From: Ditibartonella choladocola
GTDB taxonomy: Bacteria > Pseudomonadota > Alphaproteobacteria > Rhizobiales > Rhizobiaceae
Assembly: GCF_002007565.1 (NCBI RefSeq)
Contig: NZ_CP015625.1
Coordinates: 1,674,001-1,738,000, forward strand
Reading direction: 5' to 3'
Length of the DNA stretch: 64,000 nt
The position numbers and the translations under genes were made by a program. Shown here in pieces: positions 9,360-19,281 of the stretch (position 1 is the stretch's first letter; every line of letters begins with the position of its first letter). The notes under the pieces were generated by a model, which had not been told where the DNA came from, did no database searches, and saw only the letters and a list, made by a program, of their open reading frames with translations.

Positions 9360-10381
9360 TCAGATTTTTGTCTTGTGTCGTTCGATTTCCACACCAACCG
9401 CAGTCGGGCCGAGTTCGAGTTTGTCGACACGCACAATGACCCTTTGAACTCTGGGATAAGCAAGGATAAGTGCTGCAATACGTTCTGCCAATGTTTCAAC
9501 CAGTTCGACGTGACCAAGTGAAACGAGATTCTTGATACCATCAAGGATAAGGTCATAAGAAAAGATATGCCGCATATCTTCCGGATTGGAAGACAAGCGC
9601 TCTACATCTGCCTTGACATTGAAACGGACCTTTTGCTTATGCCCGTATTCGCGTTTATAGGCTCCGATTTCTATCGGTAGAATAAAATCCTCAACGATAA
9701 TACGATCGGTTCCAAGTCCGCTATTTTCAACAATATGGTCTTGCTCGCTATCGACCGGCAAAAGCGCACGCACCAATGAATTGGTGGCACTATCGCCGAA
9801 CTGTCCGGATTTGACCGGATGTTTGACAATAAATCCCAACCAATCAGGCGAATAAGGCAATAAACGCGGAATATCGGGTGCTTCGATCATACCGAGAACG
9901 CCCGCTTGCAGATTGGAGGCACGGGCTTTCGCCATGAAATTCCCGATATTCTCCACTTTTATCTGACTTAAAATCGTTTGTTCAACCTTTTTCGGTTGCA
10001 GCAAAATTCCACAAAAACCCAATGCCGCAATAATGGAAACAAGCGAATTATCTGGTGAATTTTCAGCCTCGATCAATGCAACAAGCGGGTATCCATCGCA
10101 CCGGCTTGCAAGCGCTTTTACAAAAGCCGGAAGTTCTTCCGGGGGGGCGCAACCACAATCCGCTTGGCACCGCATTTTTCCATCAATTTGGAAGTCAATA
10201 TGTTTGGATCAGAAGCGCGCAACCAGATTTGCGGCGAATATCCGTTCATGTTCGTGATTGCCGAACATAGCTTTTGCATTTTTTGCAATGAGCCGGATAA
10301 CAAAACGACATCTGCGCGGACGCTATAAGCAATCCGCGCATCATCCTGATCTTCAAGTGCGACTAATAATTTAGTCATCAC
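9360..10381 (-). pseudogene. folB: Frameshifted fusion: MfnB-like (UPF0264) domain + dihydroneopterin aldolase FolB
   Basis: Two overlapping frames encode one protein. The upstream frame gives residues 1-87 (MTKLLVALEDQDDARIA...), resembling the start of (5-formylfuran-3-yl)methyl phosphate synthase-like proteins. The downstream frame gives the rest of that domain and a complete FolB domain (IVEDFILPIEIGAYKREYGHKQ, YDLI, HVELVETLAERIA, VEIERHK). The frames join at a run of seven G on the plus strand (10141-10147). Adding one base makes the 1,022-nt span divisible by three and gives about 340 residues with continuous sequence (VVAPPP-EELPAF). FolB converts dihydroneopterin to 6-hydroxymethyl-dihydropterin in folate synthesis. 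The first domain is known from furan/methanopterin-type cofactor pathways. The FolB portion could still be made from an internal start. A sequencing error or a phase-variable tract are alternatives to true inactivation. Confidence 0.75.
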
Positions 10382-10404
10382 ATTTTCCGATCATCAAACC
10401 CGAA

Positions 10405-10977
10405 TTAAAACTTGGGGCGAATATTTTTCAAACCGTTATTCACCTTGAACAATTCGTCAAAAACGGCTTGTGCTCCACCTTCAATAGTGGAATTCGGTCT
10501 GAAATTGCCGTTTTCGTCGATATATTGGGTATATTGAGGAATTGGCAAAGTTTCCAGAATCGGTACCATTCTTACCGCGTTGACCATCAAACGGGCTGTT
10601 TCAACAGCTCTTAATCCGCCCGAAATACCGCCATAGCTCATGAATGACACGGCCTTATAGCTCCATTCATTGGAGAGATAGGTTACCGCATTGACAAAAG
10701 ATGACGGAGGCAAATGGTCATATTCGGGCATAACGAAAATATAGCAATCGCCTTTTGAAATGAGTTTGCTCCATTCTTTCGTATGCGCATGTTCGTATTG
10801 ATGGAGCCGCGGATGTTTCGGTTCATCAAACAGTGGCAAGTTGATTGTTGCCAGATCAATCAATTCAACGTCGAAATTTGAATGACTATCAGCGTATGAA
10901 CAGAGCCAGTCCCCCAATTTCCTACCTACCCTACCAGCGCGCGTAGGTGTGACAATGATCTGTAAACGTGGTTTCAT
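10405..10977 (-). CDS. NADPH-dependent FMN reductase family protein
   Basis: A 190-residue flavodoxin-fold reductase. Strand 1 and the flavin phosphate loop are seen in IIVTPTRAGRVGRKLGDWL; the PEYDHLPPSSFVNAVTYL segment corresponds to the conserved PEYN-type FMN-binding loop; and SYGGISGGLRA is the second flavin loop. Such enzymes reduce FMN, quinones or azo compounds with NAD(P)H, but the substrate cannot be told here. The ATG is preceded by GGGAAAG. It lies just upstream of the folB fusion gene on the same strand and may be co-transcribed with it. Confidence 0.85.
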   Translation of the reverse strand: MKPRLQIIVTPTRAGRVGRKLGDWLCSYADSHSNFDVELIDLATINLPLFDEPKHPRLHQYEHAHTKEWSKLISKGDCYIFVMPEYDHLPPSSFVNAVTYLSNEWSYKAVSFMSYGGISGGLRAVETARLMVNAVRMVPILETLPIPQYTQYIDENGNFRPNSTIEGGAQAVFDELFKVNNGLKNIRPKF

Positions 10978-11076
10978 CTTTCTTTCCCTTCAACCGAGAA
11001 ATATTTTGTATCCAAAATTTTTTCTCACTTACGCGAGCGTTTAAAACAAACACTCTATTATCTTCATGCAGTAAAA

Positions 11077-12639
11077 TTACTGTTCTTGCGTTTTAACTGG
11101 CGAGATAAGTACTTTCGCTATATTACGCCTCTCCATTTCAACAACCTTGAAATTAAACCCCTCGGCATTAAAACTCTCTCCAGTTGTTGGCAAATGCCCG
11201 AAATGCCATAACATAAAACCGGCAAGAGTGGTATAACGATCATTCTCGTCCACCAGATCTTTATCAAGAAATCCGCTTAAACGGCGAATATCCGCATATC
11301 CCTCAACCATAAAGCTACCATCTTTCAGATGTTCTGCAATAACCGGTTCGTCATCTTCATCAGGAAAATCACCGGCAATAGCTTCCAATATATCGGTTGG
11401 CGTGGCAACCCCTTCAAACGAGCCGTGCTCATCGACAACAATAGCAAGTTGTATCGGCGAACGCCGCAATTTTTCCATTAAACGCAACACACTGGTGTTT
11501 TCATGAACAACCAGTGGCTGGCGCATTGCCTTTTGCCAATCGATATTTTTTCCCTCGGCAAGATCGAGAAGCAGGTCTTTTGTCAGCGCAACCCCGACAA
11601 ATTCGTCCACCTTTTCACGCGCAAGGACAAGACGGCTATGCTTGAATTGTTCAAGCTCGGTGCGCATTTCATCTTCGTTGGCATCAAGATCCAGCCATTC
11701 TATCTCGTTGCGGGGAGACATAATCGAACGGACAGGCCGGTCGGCGAGATCAAGAACACCCCGAATCATCTGTTTTTCTTCCGGGCGGAAGATTTCAGAG
11801 GCCGCCGCCTGCTCGGCAATCAAATCTGCTGTTTCGCCTAAATTACCTTCTTTCTTTCCACCGCCCAACAGTCTGAGCACTGCACCGGCTGTGCGCTCAC
11901 GCAGGTCGTTTGTGGAAATCAGTTTCTCGCGATTGTGACGGCCAATCTGGTTGAATGCTTCGATAAGCACGGAAAAACCGATCGCCGCATAGAGGTAACC
12001 TTTCGGGATATGAAAGCCGAATCCTTCAACAATAAGGCTGAAACCGATCATCATCAAAAAACCGAGGCAAAGAATGACAACCGTCGGATGGCGGTTGACA
12101 AACACCATCAAAGGTCCCGAACCCCACATCATGACGCCCATAGCGATAATGACGGCAAGATACATAACCATCATCTGGTCTTTCGGGATCATACCTGTCG
12201 CGGTAATGATACTATCGAGCGAGAACACAGCATCAAGCACGACAATCTGCACAATGACCTGCCAGAATACAGCATGAACAACAGTAGAAGAGTCTTCATG
12301 CACCTCGCCTTCGAGCCTTTCGTGCAGTTCAAGCGTTCCTTTGGCAAGAAGAAAAGCGCCGCCAACAATCAAAATCAGGCTGTGCCAACTGAAAGAGAAG
12401 TTTCCGACCGAAAACAGGGGTTGATCGAGTGTCATAACCCAGCCCATTGCAGTCAGAAGAATAAGCCGCATGACCAACGCACAGCTCAACCCTGTCAAAC
12501 GGGCGCGATTTCTTACTTTAGGGGGAAGTTTCGTCGCCAAAATTGCGATGAACACAAGATTGTCGATGCCCAGAACAATTTCCAGAAAAATAAGTGTTAC
12601 AAGACCCATCCACGCATGGGGATTTGCTATCCATTCCAT
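11077..12639 (-). CDS. TerC-family membrane protein with CBS pair and CorC/HlyC domain
   Basis: 520 residues in three parts: a TerC membrane domain (about 1-235) with the acidic FLEIVLGIDNLVFI and LDAVFSLDSIITA motifs thought to bind metal; two CBS domains (about 300-425); and a CorC/HlyC C-terminal domain (about 435-515) ending in FNFKVVEMERRNIAKVLI. This is the layout of YoaE/YegH-type proteins. Recent work links TerC proteins to manganese export and metal loading of secreted proteins, so a metal-related role is a reasonable inference. It is a stand-alone gene. Confidence 0.92.
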   Translation of the reverse strand: MEWIANPHAWMGLVTLIFLEIVLGIDNLVFIAILATKLPPKVRNRARLTGLSCALVMRLILLTAMGWVMTLDQPLFSVGNFSFSWHSLILIVGGAFLLAKGTLELHERLEGEVHEDSSTVVHAVFWQVIVQIVVLDAVFSLDSIITATGMIPKDQMMVMYLAVIIAMGVMMWGSGPLMVFVNRHPTVVILCLGFLMMIGFSLIVEGFGFHIPKGYLYAAIGFSVLIEAFNQIGRHNREKLISTNDLRERTAGAVLRLLGGGKKEGNLGETADLIAEQAAASEIFRPEEKQMIRGVLDLADRPVRSIMSPRNEIEWLDLDANEDEMRTELEQFKHSRLVLAREKVDEFVGVALTKDLLLDLAEGKNIDWQKAMRQPLVVHENTSVLRLMEKLRRSPIQLAIVVDEHGSFEGVATPTDILEAIAGDFPDEDDEPVIAEHLKDGSFMVEGYADIRRLSGFLDKDLVDENDRYTTLAGFMLWHFGHLPTTGESFNAEGFNFKVVEMERRNIAKVLISPVKTQEQ

Positions 12640-13125
12640 GATTCATTAAATCCGAGAAAAGCGCCAAAAGCCGAAAAACAATCGAGGAAAAACGATATAG
12701 TTCATATCAATCCCCGAAAACGTTTTTTGAAAAACGACAAACACGAAACATCCTGCTGGATAAAACAAAAAGCATCTCGTCGTTGAAGACTGAAATTTTC
12801 AGCTTCAAAGCCAAAACACTCTGCTTAAACTGTAAAAAAATACCCCGAAACGGCCTACACCGCTCGATACTACAGGAAGGGTCTTCTGAATTTTGGTCGG
12901 GCATTACGCTCGATCGTCCTCTCTCTACCGGTAACAGACTATGTCACACGCATTGACTGATTGTTATATAATGAGGCCTTTTTATATGAAGATCAAGATG
13001 TTTTCTCAATCGTCGGAATGAGCCGATCAACAAAGAATGAAAAGACAGAAAAAATAAAAATTTTCTATGGACATCATTCCTGAGGAACGCTATAGAACCG
13101 CTATCGTTCAATAACGATACCGTGT
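12640..13125. other. Intergenic region upstream of the terC-like gene and tRNA-Lys
   Basis: About 485 bp with no convincing open frame on either strand. It must hold the promoters of the minus-strand terC-like gene and of the plus-strand tRNA. I see no strong inverted repeats. Confidence 0.5.
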
Positions 13126-13201
<76 letters not shown>

Positions 13202-14330
13202 TTTAAATCTCTGATTTATAAGTGTTTTTCAAGACCAGAAAATTTACCGGTAGCAAAGTTTGACACTTTTTTAAGAAGGGTAGACATTTTTTGTTTTCCT
13301 TCTGTTCACTTCCTTGTCAAAAACTTTAACAACATTCTCTAATTCCCGACTTCCAATCCCCTAAGGCATCTCTTCCGCTCCGACTTTTGTCGAAAAATCA
13401 GAACGGAACGGCAGTGAAAGGTAGGCAGAGCGGAACTGATCCGGTCTACGGTATCTGCGTTATCAAAGTACAAGCCATCTTTGATAAAAAACGGCAGTTT
13501 TCGACGTTAGCTTTTATCGGGAACGTCTACCACTGGTGAAAATCAGGACGGAAGAACATCTCTGTCAAAGAAGGTATATACAGAACCTTGAATTTTACTG
13601 AAAAGTTTGCCAAGTCCGATGTCGGTGGCAGATAAATCAACATCGAAATCAAAGGTCGTGAAAACACTGGCAATCAAAAGAACAAGGAACAAGACAATCG
13701 TTTCAATGCCCTCATGAGCCGGACATTTAACGGATGAAGAACACGTACCTTACCTTCCTCAAACCTCCTCGACTTCTCGCATTGTACGCAGGCCGAAGCG
13801 ACCGTGACCTCACCAATCACCGTCAAGAAAAGCGTCAGACCGGCATGGGGTTCAAGCTGGTGCCGCTGGCAACGCTTAAAAAAAAGGCTTTATTCCGGAA
13901 ACAGGTGACATCCTCGCTATCGCTCAAGGTTTGACGCAAACTCCCCGCCCCGCGCTTTGTGAAAAAAGACAATAACATTTCATCCGGTTTATGGGCAAGG
14001 CGTAGGCGCAAGAGCTAAAAAATAGCAAAGCAGCAATACGCGCAAAATGCGGCTGATTGCCTTAAACAGCCAGTGCGACATCAGCAAGAATGTCAAACAT
14101 AAAACCAAAACCGGATGGTATGAATGTCGCGTTGCGGTTTAAAAGATCGTTTGACAATAAAAAAGATAAACAATAGGGCGCGATGTTTAGCGTAGCAGAA
14201 AGTACGATAAAAGTGTGCTGCTTGTCGCAAGCGCGCAAAAGCGCAACAGACTGTATAAACCGGCAACCTTGCCTTTCTATTTGAAACATGCACATTTGTC
14301 GGCTATTGCGCCTTGATAATGACATTGGTT
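13202..14330. other. Long gene-poor stretch after tRNA-Lys
   Basis: About 1.1 kb with no open frame I would accept. Several frames read as protein-like for 30-40 residues and then hit stops (for example around 13555-13735), which looks like decayed coding DNA, but I cannot name the parent. It begins immediately after a tRNA gene, a common integration point for mobile DNA, and precedes an accessory region. No repeat of the tRNA 3' end was noticed. Confidence 0.45.
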
Positions 14331-15608
14331 TCAGCCTTTCGATAATTGTTTTTTGCGCTTCAGGCCGAAAACTTCCGGCAAAATTCTTATGACAATAACC
14401 GTTGCAATAATAAAAAGAACCATGATGAAGCCATAGAAATAATCCCAACCGATAACGGGGATAAGCATGGATGAACCGATCATAAAAACAGTTCCCACCA
14501 AACGGCTTAACCCCAGAAGGGTGGCATAGTCTGTTGCCGGCTGATTGCCTTGAGCCCATCCGAGCAGTGATGTGCACATGATAACAAATAGCCCGCTTGA
14601 TGCCGCCGACATTGCGGTGATGCTGACGAGTGCGAGATGGGGAAAACCATTGAGGCCGATAATCAATCCGCTTAATGTAAAAAGCCCGTAGAAAAGGCAG
14701 ATGACCAACGCCTGGCCATTGCCAAGACGATTTAAAAGCGGCACAGCAATGGTGGAAGCACCAAGCCCGACTAATGGACCGAAAATGCCTACCGTCGTGC
14801 CTATTGTATCAAGCGATATGCCAACATCGACGAGCACAATCCTTCCCATGCCCATCATGCTTGAAAACACACAACTCAGTAAGCTTAGTGCAAAGAGACG
14901 ACGCAAATTGCGTGGTCGCGCAAACGTTTTGGTAAAAGATGGCATGGTGAATTTTCCGGTCAGTTTTGCGTTGTCAGATTTTGTACAAAAACAGATCGGC
15001 ACAGAAGCGATAATGGTAAATACCGCAACCAGTTGAAACATAACCGTCCAGCCTAACCGGTCGGAAAGCGCCATGAGGATGCCGCCGCCGACGACAAGCC
15101 CGATAAGATAAGTCCCCGCTTTAATTGCTCCGGCAACCGGCCGGTGTTTTTCGGGTACCGATTCACTTGCCAAAGCATCTAGTGCGAGATCCATGGTTGC
15201 GGTAGCCAAAGCAACAATGATACCGAGTGTCAAAAGCAAAAGCGGCTCGGAATCGTGCAGATAAGAGGTGACGAACAATACAATCACAGTGACAATCTGG
15301 GCGCAAAGAATCCAGCTTATTTTCGGCATATGGCGGTTGGGTGCAAACGCATCAATCATCGGAGACCATAAAAAGGTCAGTCCAAAGGGAATAAATAAGA
15401 CAAATAACCAGCCCAATTGCCCCATCTCAAGCCCTTTGGAGCGCAAAAGCGGTGGCAATGTGCCGCTAATCAAACCGAACAAAATACCAAAAGAACAATA
15501 TAAAGCCGCAAGCGCGAAGAGAAAGAGTGCCGGAAAGCGTTCACCTTCTATGAGGCTTATAGGTGCAACCAAGCGTTCATTTGCAAGTTCAGCCGTTTCA
15601 TGATGCAT
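14331..15608 (-). CDS. MFS transporter, RhtX/FptX-like siderophore transporter
   Basis: A 425-residue, 12-helix major facilitator protein. The first helices (FPALFLFALAALYCSFGILFG, then GTLPPLLRSKGLEMGQLGWLF) resemble AmpG/RhtX-type importers. RhtX and FptX move ferric siderophores across the inner membrane without an ABC transporter. Its position just downstream of a TonB-dependent receptor on the same strand supports that role, though substrate is inference. I chose the ATG at 15608 (MHHETAEL) because AGGAG and AAAGG lie 8-13 bases upstream; a longer frame to 15644 has no such signal. About 195 bp separate it from the receptor gene. Confidence 0.8.
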   Translation of the reverse strand: MHHETAELANERLVAPISLIEGERFPALFLFALAALYCSFGILFGLISGTLPPLLRSKGLEMGQLGWLFVLFIPFGLTFLWSPMIDAFAPNRHMPKISWILCAQIVTVIVLFVTSYLHDSEPLLLLTLGIIVALATATMDLALDALASESVPEKHRPVAGAIKAGTYLIGLVVGGGILMALSDRLGWTVMFQLVAVFTIIASVPICFCTKSDNAKLTGKFTMPSFTKTFARPRNLRRLFALSLLSCVFSSMMGMGRIVLVDVGISLDTIGTTVGIFGPLVGLGASTIAVPLLNRLGNGQALVICLFYGLFTLSGLIIGLNGFPHLALVSITAMSAASSGLFVIMCTSLLGWAQGNQPATDYATLLGLSRLVGTVFMIGSSMLIPVIGWDYFYGFIMVLFIIATVIVIRILPEVFGLKRKKQLSKG

Positions 15609-15802
15609 CGGATTTACCTTTCTCCTTGGCTTTGCTTGAAGCAAGACAATGTTATTTCGTGGTTATTTGGAGTTTTATTCATCATTGCGGCGAGATTTGT
15701 CGTCGAACCACTTAACCGATAAAGGACACTGATTTTCATTGCTTGAGAGTGACGATGAAAAAAGCGGCGCGGGTCTTTCAACCCGTCACCACGCGTTTTT
15801 CG

Positions 15803-17979
15803 TTAAAAGCGGAAGCTTGTTCCAAAGCCGATTGTTCTTCCAAGTCCGGCCTTCACAACCTGTATGTCGCGCGTATAGAAGCTCCCGAAAGCTTCATATC
15901 TTTTGTCTAAAAGATTATTAGCAAACGCGTAGATTTCGACCTTGTCGTTTTTCCAACCCAAACGCGCATTGACGATACCGTACGATTCAAGATCAAACGA
16001 GTTGCGCACATCACTTGGACGCTTATCGGTATATTGATAAACGGCCGAGGCGTAGATGTCGCCGTTATCAATGCCGATACGTTCGGCAGATGCAAAATAT
16101 TCCAAACCGATGTTTCCCGTCCATTGTGGGACATTGGGCACGTAGTTTCCCGACTTTGCGTTCAGCAGATTGTTCTCGTCGAGATCTTTCAATTTCGCTT
16201 CTGTGTAGCCGACACCACCAATTAATGTGATTTCATCAGTAATAAGCGTTCGCCCCTCGACCTCGAAGCCATAGGACTTATAATCAAGCGCGACAATTTC
16301 ATATTCAAACAAAGCCGCATTATAGGATATCTGGTGTCCTTTCGAGACATCATTATAGAAAACAGAAGCGTTGAGCGTCGCCCGCCCGTCAAGCAGGCTT
16401 GACTTGACACCGCCTTCATAAGTCCAGCTTGTCGATGTGGGAAATTGTGCTTCCTGTTTGCCGAACGGATTATTGACGCTATGCCAAGGGTATCCCCCGC
16501 CACGGCACCACGACCAACGGTTACATAGGTCATCAGATCTTGGCTCCAGTCATAAGTCAAACCGGTTCGGCCGGTCACAAATGTATCTTTGAATGACGAA
16601 TCCTGACTGAAAGCAGCGACCGTTCCACGTGCGCCATTGCCAATAAAGCCGTAATCGACGCTTTTTTCCTCATGCGTTACACGCAAACCCGCCAAGCCCT
16701 TCAGATCACCCACTATCGGCACTGTCATTTCACCAAAAGCCGCATAGCTGTCGGTAGTCAGGTCACCCGTTTGCAAACCGCTGAATGCCGGCGGATTTTG
16801 GGTTTTCGACCCATCTTGCAAAGCATAATATTCCGACCGGTAGTAGTTGACACCAGTGGTCCATTTGACCTCCGCCTCGTCAAGCGAAGACAGCCTGATC
16901 TCCTGCAAATAGGACGTTTCTTTCTGAAACCCCCCACCAACATTTTGATCTCGCCGATTGGTCATAGAAGGCGGAAACCCCATATATGCCCCATAGATCA
17001 ACATATCCTGATTATCCTGGGTTGTGTCGATATTGAGCTTGTGAATAGCCGATATTGTGGTGAGACGGAATGCATCGAAATTATGTTCAAGCCGGAATGT
17101 CCCGCCATTATTTTCCCGTTTGAAATCATCACGCGGATTAAGGCCGCTGCATGGATAGCAATAAGCCTGCTTGAGCACCGTTGTCGGCTGCTTGTCATTA
17201 TTGCTTTCATAGTCGTAGGTGAACTGGGCAGTGGTGTCCTGATCCGGTTGATAAAGAAGGGTGCCGCGCGCTGCACCGACCTGCGTCTGTCCGTCTTCAC
17301 CACCGATTGACTTATTGGCAATATCGCCGCCACGATTGGAATATTGCAACGCCATGCGCGAAGTTAACACATTGTCGATAAGGACTGTGTTTGCAATAAG
17401 TTCTCCAAGTCCCCAGTCTTTGGTGCCAACCTCACCGCGCACCGAATATTCATTATTGAATACCGGTTTTTTGGTAATAAAATTTATAGCGCCTCCTTGG
17501 GAATTACGGCCGTAAAGCGTACCCTGCGGCCCACGTAAAATCTCGACCCGTTCAAGATCGAGTGTTGACGGTGGCAGCCCGTATGCGGACATCGGCACTT
17601 CATCAATATTGAGTGACACAGAAGAATCATCTGCCGATAGCGGCGAGATCGAGCCGACGCCACGGATCATCATACTGTTGGTGTAGAAACCGCCCATATC
17701 CACATAACTGATATTGGGACTTTGCCGCGCAATGTCGGCATTGGATGCAGATGAGGGGATGTTGCGCACCTTGTCACCTTCTATAACGGCAACCGAAATC
17801 GGTACTTTTTGCATATCTTCCGAGATGCGACGTGCATTGATAATCACCGGCGACAATACAACACCGACATTGGCGGGTGATGTTTGCTGTTCGGCATGAA
17901 CAGGAATGGTTCCAACGTGCAGAACAATTGATGCAATGCCGACTCCCAAAGCCGACGGTGTCTTCATATGCTTTAACAT
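15803..17979 (-). pseudogene. Frameshifted TonB-dependent outer-membrane receptor
   Basis: The gene encodes a signal peptide (ending near VHAEQQ), a plug domain (VVLSPVIINARRISEDMQKVPISV, then RGPQGTLYGRNSQGGAINFITKKP) and a beta-barrel of an outer-membrane siderophore-type receptor. The frame fails after YVTVGRGAVAG near residue 500. The correct continuation (YPWHSVNNPFGKQEAQFPTS...) is in another frame and ends in the conserved terminal strand ...GLGRTIGFGTSFRF at 15803. The break is at five consecutive G residues on the coding strand (about 16491-16496). Restoring one G makes 2,178 nt, or 725 residues. The start at 17979 (MLKHMKTPSA) has GAGAGG six bases upstream. If the base is truly missing, no functional receptor is made. 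Confidence 0.85.
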
Positions 17980-18032
17980 TTCGTGCCTCTCGCTGATTAC
18001 CCCGATTTTTCCGTAGCCTCCCACTGACCGAG

Positions 18033-18070
18033 ACTAAACGAATGTTCAATATGTTAAACAATCGTTTAGT
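18033..18070. promoter_or_regulatory. TetR-type double operator between receptor and regulator genes
   Basis: Arms ACTAAACGA (18033-18041) and TCGTTTAGT (18062-18070) are exact complements. Inside, two AAAC-N4-GTT(T/C) sites start at 18036 and 18056, exactly 20 bp apart, so both would face the same side of the helix. The site sits between the divergent receptor (start 17979) and tetR (start 18255) and probably controls both. Confidence 0.7.
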
Positions 18071-18254
18071 TACTAATGTAGATAAAACTTGTCAAGTTAT
18101 TTCTTGATTGTGTTTTGCCGCCCGAAATCATGGTTTTTTGTTGCTTTGGCCTTCATATTTTTTAAAATGAAGTCGTTTAATGAGACCGCAGGAAACCTAA
18201 AAATGAACAAGCTGTGCTTTTCTCGAACTTGTTAATTCCGGGGACTTGACGCCT

Positions 18255-18875
18255 ATGACCAAAGAATTGAAACACCAATATTCGGCAGTCGACGCCCGCG
18301 ACCGGATTATCGACGCAGCACTTCAAGTGTTTGCCGATGTCGGCTATGCCGGTGCCAGCATGCGCACTATAGCGGAAAAAGCCGGTGTTTCGGCGGCCCT
18401 CATCCACCATCACTTTAAAGATAAGGAAACGCTTTGGAAAATTGTGAACAAGCGTATATCGCTTGAATTTCATGAATATGTTTCAAAGGGCACTGAAATG
18501 GAGGATCCGACAAGCTCTTTCGAGCGGCTGATGCGCAATTTCCAGCAATATTGGTTACATCATCCCTTGTCCCTGCGCTTGCAGCTTTGGCGTATGCTCG
18601 AAGCCTCGATTGAGGAACGCCAGTCGCGCTCTTCATTTTTGAATGAATATTTTGTCCCGAAAATCAGGCAGGCACAGAAAGCGGGGGTGGTGCGTGATGA
18701 TATTCCGGCCGGATTGGCCATGCTGACTTTCGGCGGTTTGATGTTGTTTAGTCTTCTTAATCGTTTGGAATTGGACCACGCGGTCTCACTGGATAGTGAC
18801 CATCCTTTGGACGATGATGAACTTTTTACCTATCTTATCAGCCTCATTGCAACAACTGGCAAAACCGGTAAATAG
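18255..18875 (+). CDS. TetR/AcrR-family transcriptional regulator
   Basis: A 206-residue regulator with an N-terminal helix-turn-helix (DARDRIIDAALQVFADVGYAGASMRTIAEKAGVSAALIHHHFKDKETLW, given here as its hallmark elements: IIDAAL, GYAGAS, TIAEKAGVS, ALIHHHFKDKE). The C-terminal ligand domain is typical in size. It is divergent from the TonB receptor and transporter genes and a paired palindrome lies between them, so it most likely represses that uptake operon and itself. The ATG at 18255 is preferred over an upstream in-frame TTG. Its 3' 300 bp recur at 20129-20435. Confidence 0.9.
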   Translation: MTKELKHQYSAVDARDRIIDAALQVFADVGYAGASMRTIAEKAGVSAALIHHHFKDKETLWKIVNKRISLEFHEYVSKGTEMEDPTSSFERLMRNFQQYWLHHPLSLRLQLWRMLEASIEERQSRSSFLNEYFVPKIRQAQKAGVVRDDIPAGLAMLTFGGLMLFSLLNRLELDHAVSLDSDHPLDDDELFTYLISLIATTGKTGK

Positions 18876-18958
18876 CCCCTGTATAAAGCCGGAAATCTTT
18901 CTGCCAACTATAGCAACGATGTTATGACAAGGCTTGTTTCAACTGACAACGGTATTTC
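18578..18958 (+). repeat. Segmental duplication, copy 1
   Basis: This block covers the 3' half of the intact tetR gene and the beginning of the IS3 remnant. It is repeated, at roughly 90 percent identity by eye, at 20129-20513. Copy 1 joins sequence that is in frame with a whole gene and is therefore the source. Confidence 0.85.
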
Positions 18959-19162
18959 GGAAGCTTTTGTCAAAACGCTTAAACGCGATTATATCAAAAT
19001 AGCCAATTTGCCGGATGCCAAACCAGCTCTTCGGCAGATTAATGGCGGGATCGAGGATTATAATGAAATCCATCCACATTCCGCGCTTGATATGAACTTT
19101 CCAAGGATGTTCAGAAGGTCACTAAATCAATAGATCATGTGTCCGCTCAAACGGGGGCAGTA
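18924..19162 (+). mobile_element. IS3-family transposase remnant (OrfB C-terminus and right end)
   Basis: The frame 18924-19133 encodes the last part of an IS3-type integrase domain: STDNGISEAFVKTLKRDY, then LPDAKPALRQINGGIEDYNEIHPHSALDMNFPR. This contains the third catalytic region usually written DNG..ESF..KTFKRDY and the NxxHPHSALG motif. The rest of the transposase (including the first two catalytic aspartates) is missing. Downstream, TGTCCGCTCAAACGGGGGCA begins at 19140 and looks like an IS3-group terminal repeat. The element is inactive. Confidence 0.8.
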
Positions 19163-19281
19163 CATCATTTGATCTATAACCAATTATATTATATAATAAT
19201 CTTCTATTCATGAAGAATATTGTATTTTAGGTGTATTAAGACATGACGGCTTAAGTTGCCTTCAATTTATGGAGTACAGTA

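Noticed and set aside
11935..12786. Long plus-strand frame of 283 codons
   Set aside because: It is antisense to the terC-like gene and its His/Asn/Lys-rich translation is a shadow of that gene's codon pattern.
13734..13934. 66-codon frame after tRNA-Lys
   Set aside because: No ribosome site and no family; surrounding frames are full of stops, so it is more likely decayed or random.
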